In this document: positions 33,409 through 43,197 of the stretch, in pieces
Numbering within the stretch: position 1 is the first letter of the stretch
Layout of the letters: each line of letters opens with the position of its first letter
Assembly (NCBI GenBank): GCA_905234015.1
Contig: CAJOFK010000018.1
Location: 1-56,759, forward strand
Length of the DNA: 56,759 nucleotides
Reading direction: 5' to 3'
Source of the DNA: an uncultured Ruminococcus sp.
GTDB taxonomy: Bacteria > Bacillota > Clostridia > Oscillospirales > Acutalibacteraceae
Notes under the pieces: model-generated
Databases searched by the model: none
Told to the model about the DNA's origin: nothing
What the model saw: only the letters and a program-made list of their open reading frames with translations
Made by a program: the position numbers and the translations under genes

Positions 33409-33938
33409 TGCATAGTCTCTCTGACGTGGTCGGAGACCTCCTTAGACGCCATTTTTTCGGCAATTAATAAGCCGAAATGGATTGTACATCCTGCGCCCTT
33501 ACCGGTGATAGCCTTTCCGTCGCAAACAGCGGGCTCTCCGGTATAATTCACCTTATCCTCATTAACCTCGCAGCCGGGGAAGCAGGTAGCGTTCTTACCG
33601 TTTAATATTCCCTTTTTAGCGAGAATTGAAGGTGCCGCGCAGATTGCGCAGGTATATTTATCGTTCTCAACGGCATAGTCGAGAACAGAGTCAACAAATT
33701 CGGATTTCCCGAGGTTTCTTGTACCGTCAAGTCCTCCGGGAAGGATAACCGCGTCTAAGCGATCGAGCTCAACCTCATCGGGCATAATATCCGCTTCAAC
33801 CTTGATTTTAGCGGAAGCGGTAACTGTTTTTCCGGTAACTCCGACGGTAAGTACGTCGAGCTTAGCTCTGCGCAGTACGTCGATTGTAGTAAGCGCCTCG
33901 GTAACCTCGAAGCCGTCTGCAAGCATAAGATATATCAT
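33399..33938 (-). CDS. DJ-1/PfpI family protein
   Basis: The 179-residue protein has a flavodoxin-like fold with the catalytic Cys in KYTCAICAAPSILAKKG and the helper Glu in ADGFEVTEAL. It matches the DJ-1/YajL/ThiJ branch; proposed roles are chaperone, glyoxalase or deglycase, none proven here. An ATG overlap with the next gene (10 bases) suggests coupling. No obvious regulatory link. Confidence 0.93.
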   Translation of the reverse strand: MIYLMLADGFEVTEALTTIDVLRRAKLDVLTVGVTGKTVTASAKIKVEADIMPDEVELDRLDAVILPGGLDGTRNLGKSEFVDSVLDYAVENDKYTCAICAAPSILAKKGILNGKNATCFPGCEVNEDKVNYTGEPAVCDGKAITGKGAGCTIHFGLLIAEKMASKEVSDHVRETMQCP

Positions 33939-33969
33939 ATAATACCTCCATATTAATAATCATCAGTCG

Positions 33970-34782
33970 TTATTCAAGCCCGAGCCCTAAATAGACTTTT
34001 TCGGGCTTATACCCCGTTATTGACTTCATCATCGCGAAGCGTTCTGGCTTACTCTTTATAAAGCGCTGGTTTTCGCTGAGATGAAATCTGAATTTTTTGC
34101 ACTTAAATTCACTTAATAAATCGGTTATCATATACGGAGCGTTTCTGTCGTCGCAGATAATCTCCGAAACATAACAGCAATCTCCCTCGTCATACGCTAC
34201 GGCGTAGCCGAAATTGTTTCTTATAACCTTTGCGCCGTAAAGCTCGTTATACTCAAGCGCGAAATCAATGTAATTATTATTCCAAAAAAGAAAATTATTC
34301 TTCAGTACCCTGTTTCGTATTCCGCAGTACGAGCTGACTACAACCTCGCAAAGCTCATAAGGCTTAGATAAAGCTGCCATTTCCTCACGGCTGAGCTCGG
34401 AGAAATTCGAGGTAAGCTCCTCAAATCCGAGCTTCCCGTAATAATCGTAAAGCGAATCCTGAGCCGGAAGCGTTATGCAGATTTCCTGAGCCGTAATCGA
34501 AAGCGCATAGTGGATAAGCCCCTTCATAAGTCCTGCTCCGCGGAACTCGTCCTTAGTTGCGGCGGCGTAAAGATAACCGGCTTTACGTCCGTTTACCGTA
34601 GTCGGGATGATATACACCATTGATACAAGCTCATCCTTCTCGGTGCAGATATAGCAGATTTCAGGCATAAAAATTCTTTTAAAGAATAAATCTAAAGCTT
34701 CATCATTTTCCTTGAAAACGCTTTTGAATAATTCTTTTAAAGAATTAATGTCGCTTCCCTCAGCTCTCCTCAGCTTTATCAT
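33970..34782 (-). CDS. GNAT family acetyltransferase
   Basis: The 270-residue protein has an N-terminal GNAT domain (about 1-120) with the acetyl-CoA loop KDEFRGAGLMKGLIHYAL. The C-terminal part (about 130-270) resembles the second GNAT-like half of bi-domain acetyltransferases, with the motif NNFGYAVAYDEG. Substrate is unknown. It overlaps the DUF2156 gene by 23 bases, so the two are translationally coupled and may function together. Confidence 0.85.
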   Translation of the reverse strand: MIKLRRAEGSDINSLKELFKSVFKENDEALDLFFKRIFMPEICYICTEKDELVSMVYIIPTTVNGRKAGYLYAAATKDEFRGAGLMKGLIHYALSITAQEICITLPAQDSLYDYYGKLGFEELTSNFSELSREEMAALSKPYELCEVVVSSYCGIRNRVLKNNFLFWNNNYIDFALEYNELYGAKVIRNNFGYAVAYDEGDCCYVSEIICDDRNAPYMITDLLSEFKCKKFRFHLSENQRFIKSKPERFAMMKSITGYKPEKVYLGLGLE

Positions 34783-35662
34783 TTCTTACTCCCATATACC
34801 TTTTAAGAATTACAACCGGGTTATAAGACAGCTTAGCCTGCTTTAAGGACTCGATTCCCATATCCTCTTCCCTGTTGATAAACTCAAAGCCTACAAGCGT
34901 TTTAGCAAACTCGTTATTAACCTTAGCGTAAACGCCGTCGTACTCCACGAGCCCTTTCTCAAAAATAACGTCAAAGGTTTTACGGTTAATCTCACAGCCC
35001 ATAGTCATAGCGACAGGCGTTTCCTCAACATAAAGAATACCGCCGTGCAGCTTTAAGAGCTCGTAGTTCTCGAGCGCTTCCTCAATCGCCTTAAATTCCT
35101 CGTAGGTATTCGGATTAATATCCTTAGCTTCGCACCATTTTTCGGCAACCCTAATAGCGTCGTCCTTATTATCCTTACTGATTAAGCGGAAGCTCCAGTC
35201 GGGATATTCACGGTTGAATTTTGAGATATGATTACGTTTAGCGTGAAATCGTTTACCCGGCAGAATACTTAAATCGTAATTTCTGTAGATATAATCCTCG
35301 TCGCCGTATAATTCTTTAAAAGAAAATTTATAACCTGTTATCTCAACGAGCTTTTCCTTCTGAGCTTCGGTAAGCATAACGAAATTAGCTTCAACGCCGC
35401 GCTGGCGGGCGTCCTTAAAAATCTCGGCAATAACCGCGGTCGGGTCGCCCTCGCCAAGCGGGAAGCAATAGCCCCAGGGCTTATTATCCCTGAAATACGC
35501 AAGCACCAGAAAGCCGTAGTATATACAAATTTTCGTATTATATTTATTTCTCCATAAAAAGATGTTTGCCGAATTAAAGTCGCAGCCCATCGTGCCGTAC
35601 TTTTCGCAGATTTTTCTTATATAAGGCAAATCATCCTTTGCCGGACTTTTAAAATCAAACAT
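34760..35662 (-). CDS. DUF2156 protein (GNAT-fold, MprF-C-like)
   Basis: The 300-residue protein matches DUF2156, a double GNAT-fold domain related to the C-terminal aminoacyl transfer part of phosphatidylglycerol lysyltransferases. Typical segments are GKRFHAKRNHISKFNREYP, YVEETPVAMTMGCEIN and EFINREEDMGIESLKQAKLSY. There is no membrane segment. It could transfer an aminoacyl group from tRNA, but the acceptor is not known. It begins the operon that ends with alaS, a suggestive but not firm link. Confidence 0.88.
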   Translation of the reverse strand: MFDFKSPAKDDLPYIRKICEKYGTMGCDFNSANIFLWRNKYNTKICIYYGFLVLAYFRDNKPWGYCFPLGEGDPTAVIAEIFKDARQRGVEANFVMLTEAQKEKLVEITGYKFSFKELYGDEDYIYRNYDLSILPGKRFHAKRNHISKFNREYPDWSFRLISKDNKDDAIRVAEKWCEAKDINPNTYEEFKAIEEALENYELLKLHGGILYVEETPVAMTMGCEINRKTFDVIFEKGLVEYDGVYAKVNNEFAKTLVGFEFINREEDMGIESLKQAKLSYNPVVILKRYMGVRNDKAEES

Positions 35663-35689
35663 TTTTAATTCTCCACGTCAAACTTTGCA

Positions 35690-35759
35690 GTCCCTATTTT
35701 ATATTGATATCCCCGTACGTTTAATACCCTATGAAGCTTTGGATATGGAGGATACGTTC
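35690..35759 (+). repeat. Dispersed repeat family 3, copy 2
   Basis: It aligns with 24721-24793 (TCCCTAT, CCCGTACGTTT, CCTATGAAGCTTTGGATA, GGATACGTTC). It sits between the DUF2156 start and the tmk stop. The neighbouring 35762-35797 carries short ATTACGAATTACGCATTACG-type direct repeats that include the last codons of tmk. Confidence 0.6.
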
Positions 35760-35780
35760 ATCTATGTAATTAATTACGAA

Positions 35781-36443
35781 TTACGCATTACGAATTATAT
35801 TAAGAATATCCCCGGAAATTTCGGAAATCGTCCTCATCTCACCGTTTTCGGTACAGGAAATCTTTTTCCAGCCGAGCTTTTCGGCGGCATAGAGCGCTGA
35901 TTTTCTGCACTCAAGCAGAAAATTAACGTTCTTCTCGTGCAAGTCCTTTTTACTTTCATCACCCGAATACCTGCCCGATAAAAGCTTCTGAGAAACATCG
36001 GGTTCAACGTCAAGATAAATAACCGTATCGGGCTTCGGCACGCCGATTCTTGTATACTCAAAATCCTCCTGAAAAGCGATAAAGCTGTCCCATTCGCTCT
36101 CAGGCAGCTTAGACATCTGATAAATAATATTAGAGGCGGCATAGCGGTCGGCTAAAATAACCGAACCGTTTTCGTAATCCTCTTTCCAGTATTTTAAGAA
36201 GCTTGCGGCTCTGTCAACGGTATAAAACGCCGAAGCCGCATAGGCGTTTACGTCGGAGGGCTTATCGCCGAATTCTCCGCCGAGATACATCTTTACGAGC
36301 GCGGAGCTCGGGTTATCGTAATCGGGAAAAGCGAGTTTTCTTACCTTAACGCCCTTTTCCTCAAAGGCTTTTTTTAAAATCTCGGTCTGAGTAGCTTTAC
36401 CCGAACCGTCGAGCCCTTCGATGACAATAAACCTACCTGCCAT
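35781..36443 (-). CDS. tmk: Thymidylate kinase
   Basis: The 220-residue enzyme phosphorylates dTMP to dTDP. The P-loop is EGLDGSGKATQTE, followed by the dTMP-binding FPDYDNPSSALV and the LADRYAASNIIYQ motif with the key DR(Y). The last residues lie in a short-repeat sequence. It overlaps thyX by 11 bases, making a dTTP-synthesis pair. Confidence 0.96.
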   Translation of the reverse strand: MAGRFIVIEGLDGSGKATQTEILKKAFEEKGVKVRKLAFPDYDNPSSALVKMYLGGEFGDKPSDVNAYAASAFYTVDRAASFLKYWKEDYENGSVILADRYAASNIIYQMSKLPESEWDSFIAFQEDFEYTRIGVPKPDTVIYLDVEPDVSQKLLSGRYSGDESKKDLHEKNVNFLLECRKSALYAAEKLGWKKISCTENGEMRTISEISGDILNIIRNA

Positions 36444-37230
36444 ACTTCTCCCTCATTTCCTTCATCCTGCCGCAGGACATACTGCCCTCGGGGCAAGGTC
36501 CGAAAAGACACGCGGGACCGCAGTTATTAAAGAGATTAGGCGCAACCTTAAGACACTCTAAAAGCATCTGCTCGGCAACCTCGCGGATTTCCCACTGAGC
36601 GCGGTTACAGCAGCGATGAGCAAAAAAATTCTCAAGGCTTCTTACATTAAAGGTACAGATTATCTTAGTTGTGCAGGCGTTGGGAAGTACAAACCTCGCG
36701 TCCTCATTAGCTTTCTTTACGAGAGCGCTGTACTGCTTTTTATTTTCAGCCTTAAACTTTTCGCATACCTCGTCGTCGCTTCCTTCAAGCGAGGGATTTT
36801 CCTCCCTGACATAACCCGCAACAAGCGCGTCGCGGATTTCCTTATAAGCGCCGGACTGCATATCAATTACCTTTTTATACGCAGAATACGCCTTCTCGTT
36901 CTTTTCAATCTCGGGAGGAGTTACGAACTCAAAGCTCGTACCGTCAACATACCTCTGAGACTGCTGGGAATACGATGCAATTCGATGACGCACGAGCTGA
37001 TGAGAGCAAGCGCGGCTTATACCCTCGATACCGAAGGTAAACGAAGCGTGTTCAACCGGGCTTCCGTGACCGAGGCTCGTAAGCAGCTTAATAAAACGGG
37101 TTGTACTTGCCTCGTCAAGTCCGTCCTTAATATGTTCAATATCCGAAGCCGAATAACACAGCTTAGCCGCCATAGCGACTACCTGCTCAGCGTCGGGAGT
37201 ATGCGCCAAAAGCTTAACCTTAGGTTTCAT
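36433..37230 (-). CDS. thyX: FAD-dependent thymidylate synthase
   Basis: The 265-residue enzyme makes dTMP from dUMP using FAD and NADPH with methylene-THF. The ThyX motif reads RHRIASYSQQSQRY, matching the RHRxxSxxxxSxR signature. Additional features are HASFTFGIEGISRACSHQL at the N-terminal side and IICTFNVRSLENFFAHRCC at the C-terminal side. The C-terminus is cysteine-rich (HRCCNRAQW, CGPACLFGPCPEGSMSCG), which is unusual, typical only of some Clostridia. Confidence 0.96.
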   Translation of the reverse strand: MKPKVKLLAHTPDAEQVVAMAAKLCYSASDIEHIKDGLDEASTTRFIKLLTSLGHGSPVEHASFTFGIEGISRACSHQLVRHRIASYSQQSQRYVDGTSFEFVTPPEIEKNEKAYSAYKKVIDMQSGAYKEIRDALVAGYVREENPSLEGSDDEVCEKFKAENKKQYSALVKKANEDARFVLPNACTTKIICTFNVRSLENFFAHRCCNRAQWEIREVAEQMLLECLKVAPNLFNNCGPACLFGPCPEGSMSCGRMKEMREKYGR

Positions 37231-37268
37231 AAAGCACCAATTCCCCTTTTAAAAATCTATACCGTAAT

Positions 37269-37297
37269 ATTGTATCATAAAGCCGTGAAAAATACAA
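37269..37297 (-). promoter_or_regulatory. Promoter of thyX-tmk
   Basis: TTGTAT (37292-37297), 17 bases and TACAAT (37269-37274) on the minus strand. Confidence 0.7.
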
Positions 37298-37318
37298 GTA
37301 TTTTGATAGTACGGAAAA

Positions 37319-37352
37319 GAAAAAACTCCGCGCGGACATAACGCCCGCGCGG
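37319..37352 (-). terminator. Terminator of the exopolysaccharide-type operon
   Basis: The stem CCGCGCGG / CCGCGCGG (minus strand, 9-base loop) is followed by AGTTTTTTC. It closes the long operon and insulates thyX. Confidence 0.85.
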
Positions 37353-37411
37353 CAGTCTTTATTTTATCTGATTTTATATAAGCTATAGTTTTTACTGCAT
37401 TTAATAATTCT

Positions 37412-39523
37412 TTAAAGGAATTTTAATGTATCGGAAATAATGCCGTATGATTTTTTCAGTCTCGGGGTCAGCTTTACGTCCTTTACCCCCTTAAAGCCCG
37501 TATCGTAAAGCTTAATTTTACCGCTTGATCCGCAGCCGATTTTAATTGACTTAAAGGTCGTAAAGGTGATTTCCTTTCCGCTGAGCTCGGAAATACACGC
37601 GCGTGTGCACGGATTTTTAACTCCGAGAAGATACCACGGCAATCTGATTTCGAGCTTTTTGTCCGAGATGCAAAAATCCGAAAGAGAGTTATAATCAGGG
37701 CTATCGGGGTTAGCGTTTCCGTAACGGAGAAGTCCGTCCTCATAGTATTTAGGAGGAAGCGTTTTATTTTCATCGGGCAGGTACATCTCGTTTGATACGA
37801 AAGTATTAATCTTATTATAAACCCCGCTGTTTTTCTCATAAGGCTTGCTTTCCTTCTCGCCGAAAACCTTTTTCAGCACGCCGTATTTATAGTAAAAAAC
37901 ATCCCTGTACGCGTCGCATAACAGGCGCGTATTATTCTTTCCGTTTATTTTAAGAAGATAATCCGCCGATTCGCTGAACTCAACATCCGAGCCCTTAAGG
38001 TTTTTGCTTCCCTCTCCCGTTATCTGAATCGGAACGTATAAAACATCCTTATTGAAATCAAATTTTTCGGGAAGACTTACGAGTAAATGAAGATAGTCGG
38101 CGTCGTACCTGACGCAAACGCGTGAATCGCCGATTCCCGTTTCGTTAACCCACTCCGAGGTATCGCCGTCGGGGTAAGTGTCAGAGGTATCAAACGCGAG
38201 AATACCGTAGCCCTGTTCGGCGCTCGATTGGTCGTGCGTACGCAGAGAGGCTTTTTCAGGATAGTACATATCCATATTCCACGTTCTCTTAAACCACTCG
38301 TCCTGCCAGGAGAACAGCAGCCCTCCGCAGCAGCCGGATTTTGAAATCGCCTTAGTCATTTTAGCGTCAAGCTTACCCTGAGTTTTTTCATCCATACCGC
38401 CCTGGCGGTACCCGTTTATTCCGAGGTGAGCCGTTGAGCGCGAGGTTGAAAGTCCGTACTCCGCAATAAGAAGCGGAACGGAATACTGCTTTTTTAAATC
38501 CTTAAGATAAGCAGAGTAATTATCCGAAGCCGAGGTATATTCCTTCTGATGATTCATAAATTCCGGGTAATAAGGATATACGTCCATTGCGGCAAAAAGA
38601 CCGGCGTAGTAGTTTTTCTTAGCCTTGATTTTTTCGGTATTTACGCTTTGAGAATCCTCTTCCTCAAACGGCTCGGAGCTGTGCTTTAAGGTATCGAGCG
38701 TCTGCCAGTTCAGAAAAGCAACGGGAATCTGACAGGAATAAGCATCCGTCTCATATTTTATAAGCGTATCCCCTACCTCGCATAAAAACGCCTCAAAGGG
38801 CTTTGAGCCTTCTGCCGTTTTAAGATAGCTGCCGTTATAGCTTTTTTTATCGGGATGAGACGTGTTCGTTTCGTTTACGAACTCCGCAGGATACTCAAGT
38901 CCTAGGATATATCCGAGCACATAATCCGAAATATCCTTATCATAAATCGCAGGTCTGAACTCACCGTAGCTCGTGTAATTACTTGAACCGTGGATTATAT
39001 CTACCGTTTCCTTTACTGACTTTTTAAACGCGGAAATAATTATTTCATCGCTTTCCAGCGCGTCCTTCAACTCGTACATCAAATCCTCGGAGAACCATAT
39101 TCCCTGAATAAGATACAGCGGAGTTTTGCTGTGCTTTTTATTAAAGTCATAAAGAGCGGAGTAAAAATTAGGATTCATTACGGTGAAAACCCTCACCGTG
39201 TTGGCGTTCATTTTTGAAATCTGATTAAACCACTTATAGTAAGTATCGTAACCGGTATTCGGGTTATCAAGGTCTGTACGGGGCTCGGTAAGTCCCATAT
39301 TAACTCCCTTTATATAAAGGAGCCTGCCTGTGTTTTTCTTCGTTCTGCTGTAAAAATACCCGTTTTCATTCGCAAATGAAGGCACAAAAACGTCCCCCGT
39401 CTCAGAGAGCTTAATTGTTTTCTGAGGGGAAACGTTTTTCTTTTCAGGCGAAGCGGAACAGGAGGCCGCGGATAACGCGGTCATAAGAGCTAAAAGAAAC
39501 ACAACGATTCTTTTCAAAGTCAT
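37412..39523 (-). CDS. Clan GH-A-like extracellular glycosidase, lipoprotein type (copy 1)
   Basis: The 703-residue protein has a signal with a probable lipid-modified Cys22 (SAASC), a TIM-barrel-like domain (about 60-430) and a beta-rich C-terminal region (about 440-700) resembling a CBM9-like carbohydrate-binding domain ([21 protein letters not shown]). Candidate acid/base and nucleophile are Glu210 (LGLEYP) and Glu355 (IAEYG), in the places expected for clan GH-A. The motif [11 protein letters not shown] follows. The paralogue upstream overlaps by 1 base. No exact GH family can be named. Start is ATG at 39523; the preceding TTG is not used. Confidence 0.75.
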   Translation of the reverse strand: MTLKRIVVFLLALMTALSAASCSASPEKKNVSPQKTIKLSETGDVFVPSFANENGYFYSRTKKNTGRLLYIKGVNMGLTEPRTDLDNPNTGYDTYYKWFNQISKMNANTVRVFTVMNPNFYSALYDFNKKHSKTPLYLIQGIWFSEDLMYELKDALESDEIIISAFKKSVKETVDIIHGSSNYTSYGEFRPAIYDKDISDYVLGYILGLEYPAEFVNETNTSHPDKKSYNGSYLKTAEGSKPFEAFLCEVGDTLIKYETDAYSCQIPVAFLNWQTLDTLKHSSEPFEEEDSQSVNTEKIKAKKNYYAGLFAAMDVYPYYPEFMNHQKEYTSASDNYSAYLKDLKKQYSVPLLIAEYGLSTSRSTAHLGINGYRQGGMDEKTQGKLDAKMTKAISKSGCCGGLLFSWQDEWFKRTWNMDMYYPEKASLRTHDQSSAEQGYGILAFDTSDTYPDGDTSEWVNETGIGDSRVCVRYDADYLHLLVSLPEKFDFNKDVLYVPIQITGEGSKNLKGSDVEFSESADYLLKINGKNNTRLLCDAYRDVFYYKYGVLKKVFGEKESKPYEKNSGVYNKINTFVSNEMYLPDENKTLPPKYYEDGLLRYGNANPDSPDYNSLSDFCISDKKLEIRLPWYLLGVKNPCTRACISELSGKEITFTTFKSIKIGCGSSGKIKLYDTGFKGVKDVKLTPRLKKSYGIISDTLKFL

Positions 39524-41751
39524 CAATCCCCCAGTTCGGTCGCCTCTTTATGTATTTTTGCGAGATATTTTTGCAGTTCGTAGTAAGCGGGCTTTAATCT
39601 TTCGTGCCACGAAGGCATATTCCACTTTTTGTAAGAATAATCGCCGCCGAGCTTTATTTTCAGGCTTTCCTCTCCCTTTTTAAGTCCGAAGCCGAAAGAG
39701 AATGAGTCGAAATCCTGCGGAGCGATTACCTGATTTTCCCAGAAATCGCCCATCTGCTGCTTTGAGGACGGATCCATAATGTTGAGCAGCTGCCACGGGA
39801 TTCTGAGCTCCAGCTTACTGTCGGAATAACAGAAATCCGTAAGAGAAGCGTAGTCCTTTGAGTTCGGATTACCGTTGCCGTAGCTGAGCTTTCCTGTTTC
39901 ATAAGCGCGGTCGGGAATCTCCTTACCCGTGCCCTTGATTTTCATATTATATCCGTAGCACAGCATCATCGTATCAAAAATTCCGCTGTTCTTTTTATCA
40001 TCGTTTTTAAGCTTCGGAAAATCGGAGAGCATTCTCGAATTGACGAAATAGTAGTTAAACGCGTCGTAATAACGGTCAACATAGATATGAGAATCCGAGG
40101 CTCCGTGAAGCTTGATAAGGAAATCCGCGCCCTTATTAAAGCTGAGCTTATACTCGCCTGAGGAGGTATTTCCCTGACCTGAAATTGTATCTATCGGAAT
40201 ATAGAGCGTATCGTTGTTAAAGTCGTATTTTTTACTTTCGACCATAATATATACATAACGCTCGTCGCTCTGAACGTAGAGCTTTCCGTCCTTAGTTTTA
40301 ACGAGAGGGTCGACGTTGCTCCAATCGCTGAATTCGCCGTCGGGATACGAAGCGCAGCTTTTAGCTCCCGGGTCAAACGCCATAAGCCCGAAGCACTGCT
40401 CGGTAGTCTGAATATTGCTCCAGAACGGACGTCTGTCGGCGATATCGTACATAACGTTATTCCAGGTACGCTTAAACCACTCGTCCTGCCAGGTAAACAC
40501 AAGTGAACCTGCGTAGCCTGTATCCTGAATCGACTCCATCATATCAATCAGCATTGCGCCCTGAGCGGTTTCGTCAACGCCGCCCTGATTATACCCCATA
40601 ACGCTTTCGTGGCCCATTCCGCGCGAGGTCGGAATTCCGAACTCGGCAACCAGCATCGGCTGAGTATGAACGAGCTTTAAGTCCTTAAGGTAGGCTGTAT
40701 ATGTATCGACATTACCCTTTTCATCAAGGTTTTTAAGATAATCCTCCTGGAAATTAAGGCTGTCGGGGTAATACGGATAAATATGGTAAGAAACGAACAT
40801 TCCCGCGGAAAAGTTTCGAAACTTGATATTCTCGGTATTAACGGTCGCCTTATCCTCGTCGTAATGAGGCTCGTTAGGATGACTTAACGGGTCGGTTGTA
40901 ATCCAGTTCGTAAAAGCGAGCGGAGTCTGATACTTATACTTAGTCGTTTCGTGCTCGATTAAAGCGTTTCCCGCGCGGCATAAAAATGCCTCGAACGGAG
41001 TCGCCGACTGAGTATAAAGATACTTTCCGTCAAAGTTGCGCTTGTTGGGGTGCTGTTCGTTTGAATTAAGCACAAGGTTAGGATCCCACTCAATTCCGAT
41101 AATCCAGCCCGCAAGCCAGCGCGATACATCGGTATGATACGTTCCCGAAGCTTTACCGGCGGTTTCGGGGATAACCGCCTTGCCGTGGATTACGTCAACC
41201 GTAGTAAGCGCGTCGTTTTTAAAGCCGTTAAGGATCTTTCCGTTTTCGGCGTAAACGTCTCCGAGGCGCTCGATATCATCCTCGTTTACCCATATTCCCT
41301 GGAAAAGATAAAGAGGGTTTTTAGCTTTTTTATTAAAGTCATTTAAAGCGAGGTAAAACTGCGGACGCATAGTCGTATATACACGAATACAGTTGCAGTT
41401 CATTTTACTTATATTTTTAAACCATCTTAGATATGTTTCATACTTAATAGTAAGGTCGCCCGGGAAAAGCGCGGGCTCCGAGGCTCCGATATTAACTCCG
41501 CTCATATAAAGCTTTTTCCATTCGCCGTTTTTATATATGCGGAAATACTCGTCCTCGGCTTTGAACTTATAGCTTAAGTCGTTTTGAACGTCGGTATATT
41601 CCTCGTTCACGCTGTCGGCTTCGGTCTTTTTTACGGCTTCACGCGTAAAGAAGGAAAGCTGTTTAATTCCGAACGGAGCGAGGATACCCGTCTGAGCGAG
41701 GAAGAACAGCACAAGCAGGGTGGCAAGAATAGTAAATACATATTTTTTCAT
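39523..41751 (-). CDS. Clan GH-A-like extracellular glycosidase, TM-anchored (copy 2)
   Basis: The 742-residue paralogue of the next gene downstream has an N-terminal membrane helix (about 4-25) instead of a lipid anchor. The barrel (about 70-440) contains Glu221 (IGIEWDP) as putative acid/base and Glu370 (VAEFG) as putative nucleophile, then [21 protein letters not shown]9-like domain follows ([21 protein letters not shown]). The two copies share order and motif throughout, so this is a tandem duplication. The stop overlaps the next start, and the start overlaps the GT2 stop (ATGA). It probably acts on the polymer made by that synthase. Confidence 0.75.
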   Translation of the reverse strand: MKKYVFTILATLLVLFFLAQTGILAPFGIKQLSFFTREAVKKTEADSVNEEYTDVQNDLSYKFKAEDEYFRIYKNGEWKKLYMSGVNIGASEPALFPGDLTIKYETYLRWFKNISKMNCNCIRVYTTMRPQFYLALNDFNKKAKNPLYLFQGIWVNEDDIERLGDVYAENGKILNGFKNDALTTVDVIHGKAVIPETAGKASGTYHTDVSRWLAGWIIGIEWDPNLVLNSNEQHPNKRNFDGKYLYTQSATPFEAFLCRAGNALIEHETTKYKYQTPLAFTNWITTDPLSHPNEPHYDEDKATVNTENIKFRNFSAGMFVSYHIYPYYPDSLNFQEDYLKNLDEKGNVDTYTAYLKDLKLVHTQPMLVAEFGIPTSRGMGHESVMGYNQGGVDETAQGAMLIDMMESIQDTGYAGSLVFTWQDEWFKRTWNNVMYDIADRRPFWSNIQTTEQCFGLMAFDPGAKSCASYPDGEFSDWSNVDPLVKTKDGKLYVQSDERYVYIMVESKKYDFNNDTLYIPIDTISGQGNTSSGEYKLSFNKGADFLIKLHGASDSHIYVDRYYDAFNYYFVNSRMLSDFPKLKNDDKKNSGIFDTMMLCYGYNMKIKGTGKEIPDRAYETGKLSYGNGNPNSKDYASLTDFCYSDSKLELRIPWQLLNIMDPSSKQQMGDFWENQVIAPQDFDSFSFGFGLKKGEESLKIKLGGDYSYKKWNMPSWHERLKPAYYELQKYLAKIHKEATELGD

Positions 41752-43160
41752 TGTTCAAACTCCTTGCGCTTAATTTTACCCCACGTTTTTCGGAGCTTTC
41801 TGTACTTGAGAATACCCTCAAGCCTGAAAAGCGAGATAATCTGCCTGTAGCCGAAGTTCTCTAAGATAGCGTAAATTGAAATCGAAATACTCTGCTTAGC
41901 CGTCATTGTCGCGCGGTGAGTATACTGTTCAAGCACGAGGCTGCCCTCGGACAGGATGATTCCGAGCATAACGGCAAGCAGGAAGTACATCACGAAGAAG
42001 AACATATTCAGCTCTCCCATCAACAGCGAGAACGGAATAAGGAAATAACCTATTGTTTCAATAACAGCTCCGAACAGCTCAAAAATCCAGTTGTACGGCA
42101 CCGACAAAAGCCCTACCGCGCCGTATCTCGGATTAAAGGTCATCGCACGGTGAGAAATCAGCGTATCCATCAGGCCTATCTGCCAGCGTCTGCGCTGGGA
42201 ACGGATATCCTTAAGCGACATCGGTCCCTGAGTCCAGCAGATAGAAAGCTCGTTAAATATTACCTTATACTTAATTTTTTTCTTTCTTAAATAGCGGTGA
42301 ATACGGACTACTATCTCCATATCCTCGCCGATTGTATTCGTTTTATATCCTCCGACGTCGATAACGGTCTGCTTCCTGAAAAGTCCGAACGCTCCGGAAA
42401 CAACGAGCAGAGAATTTGAGGCGCTCCAGAAAACACGTCCCGATAAAAACGAGCGGTAATACTCGACAATCTGGAACCTCTCAACGAGCTTTTTCGGCAT
42501 TGAAAAGCCTTTGAACTCGCCGTTAACGATTTTTGAACCGTTAGCGATACGGACGATTCCTCCCGCGATAACTGTTCTGGAATCCTTGATAAACTCGAGC
42601 GAAAGCATCAGAAGAGCGTCCTTTTCAATTCGCGAATCGGCGTCAAGGCACGTAAACAGCGGGAATGACGATATATTTATTCCGGCGTTGAGCGCGTCGG
42701 ATTTACCGCCGTTTTCCTTATCCACAAACAGGAGATTGGGATATTTTTTGCTGTAATAAACTCCGCGGATAGTTTTAGTCTGAATACGATAGCGGATTGA
42801 GGTTTCAATCAAATGCATTTCAAACGCGTCAATAAGCAGCTCGCCCGTCTTATCGGTTGAGCCGTCGTTTACAACAATAATCTCATATTCAGGATAGTTG
42901 AGCTTCATAAGAGAGCGCACGTTCTGAACAATGTTCTCCTGCTCATTAAACGCGGGAATAATCAGCGAAATCGGAAGAAGATTGTTGCTGTCGGTATATC
43001 TTATATAATCGTCCGAGAAGTGTTTTTCATAATCGCGGCGAACTCTGAACAGCGAAACAAACATCTGAATAACGTATATTAAGCTTAAGAGCAGAGTGAA
43101 AGCCATACAAAAGTAGTTGAATACAACAATAAAACTTCTGACGCCGTTCAAAAAATTCAA
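41748..43160 (-). CDS. Processive-type family 2 glycosyltransferase (exopolysaccharide synthase)
   Basis: The 470-residue membrane synthase has a short N-terminal helix (about 10-35), a GT2 catalytic domain with VVNDGSTDKTG, LDADS (172-176), GED (278-280) and QRRRW (322-326), and two or more C-terminal helices (about 350-410). These match cellulose, hyaluronan and poly-GlcNAc synthases, which polymerise and export from the cytosol. There is no PilZ domain. The start is probably TTG at 43160. Product is unknown; the paired GH-like genes suggest a beta-linked glycan. Confidence 0.9.
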   Translation of the reverse strand: MNFLNGVRSFIVVFNYFCMAFTLLLSLIYVIQMFVSLFRVRRDYEKHFSDDYIRYTDSNNLLPISLIIPAFNEQENIVQNVRSLMKLNYPEYEIIVVNDGSTDKTGELLIDAFEMHLIETSIRYRIQTKTIRGVYYSKKYPNLLFVDKENGGKSDALNAGINISSFPLFTCLDADSRIEKDALLMLSLEFIKDSRTVIAGGIVRIANGSKIVNGEFKGFSMPKKLVERFQIVEYYRSFLSGRVFWSASNSLLVVSGAFGLFRKQTVIDVGGYKTNTIGEDMEIVVRIHRYLRKKKIKYKVIFNELSICWTQGPMSLKDIRSQRRRWQIGLMDTLISHRAMTFNPRYGAVGLLSVPYNWIFELFGAVIETIGYFLIPFSLLMGELNMFFFVMYFLLAVMLGIILSEGSLVLEQYTHRATMTAKQSISISIYAILENFGYRQIISLFRLEGILKYRKLRKTWGKIKRKEFEQ

Positions 43161-43197
43161 TTCGCCTCATCCTTTCAAAAATTTTTCGCAGTAAATA

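Noticed and set aside
36616-37341. 241-codon plus-strand ORF
   Set aside because: It is the antisense shadow of thyX and its promoter, with no known family pattern.
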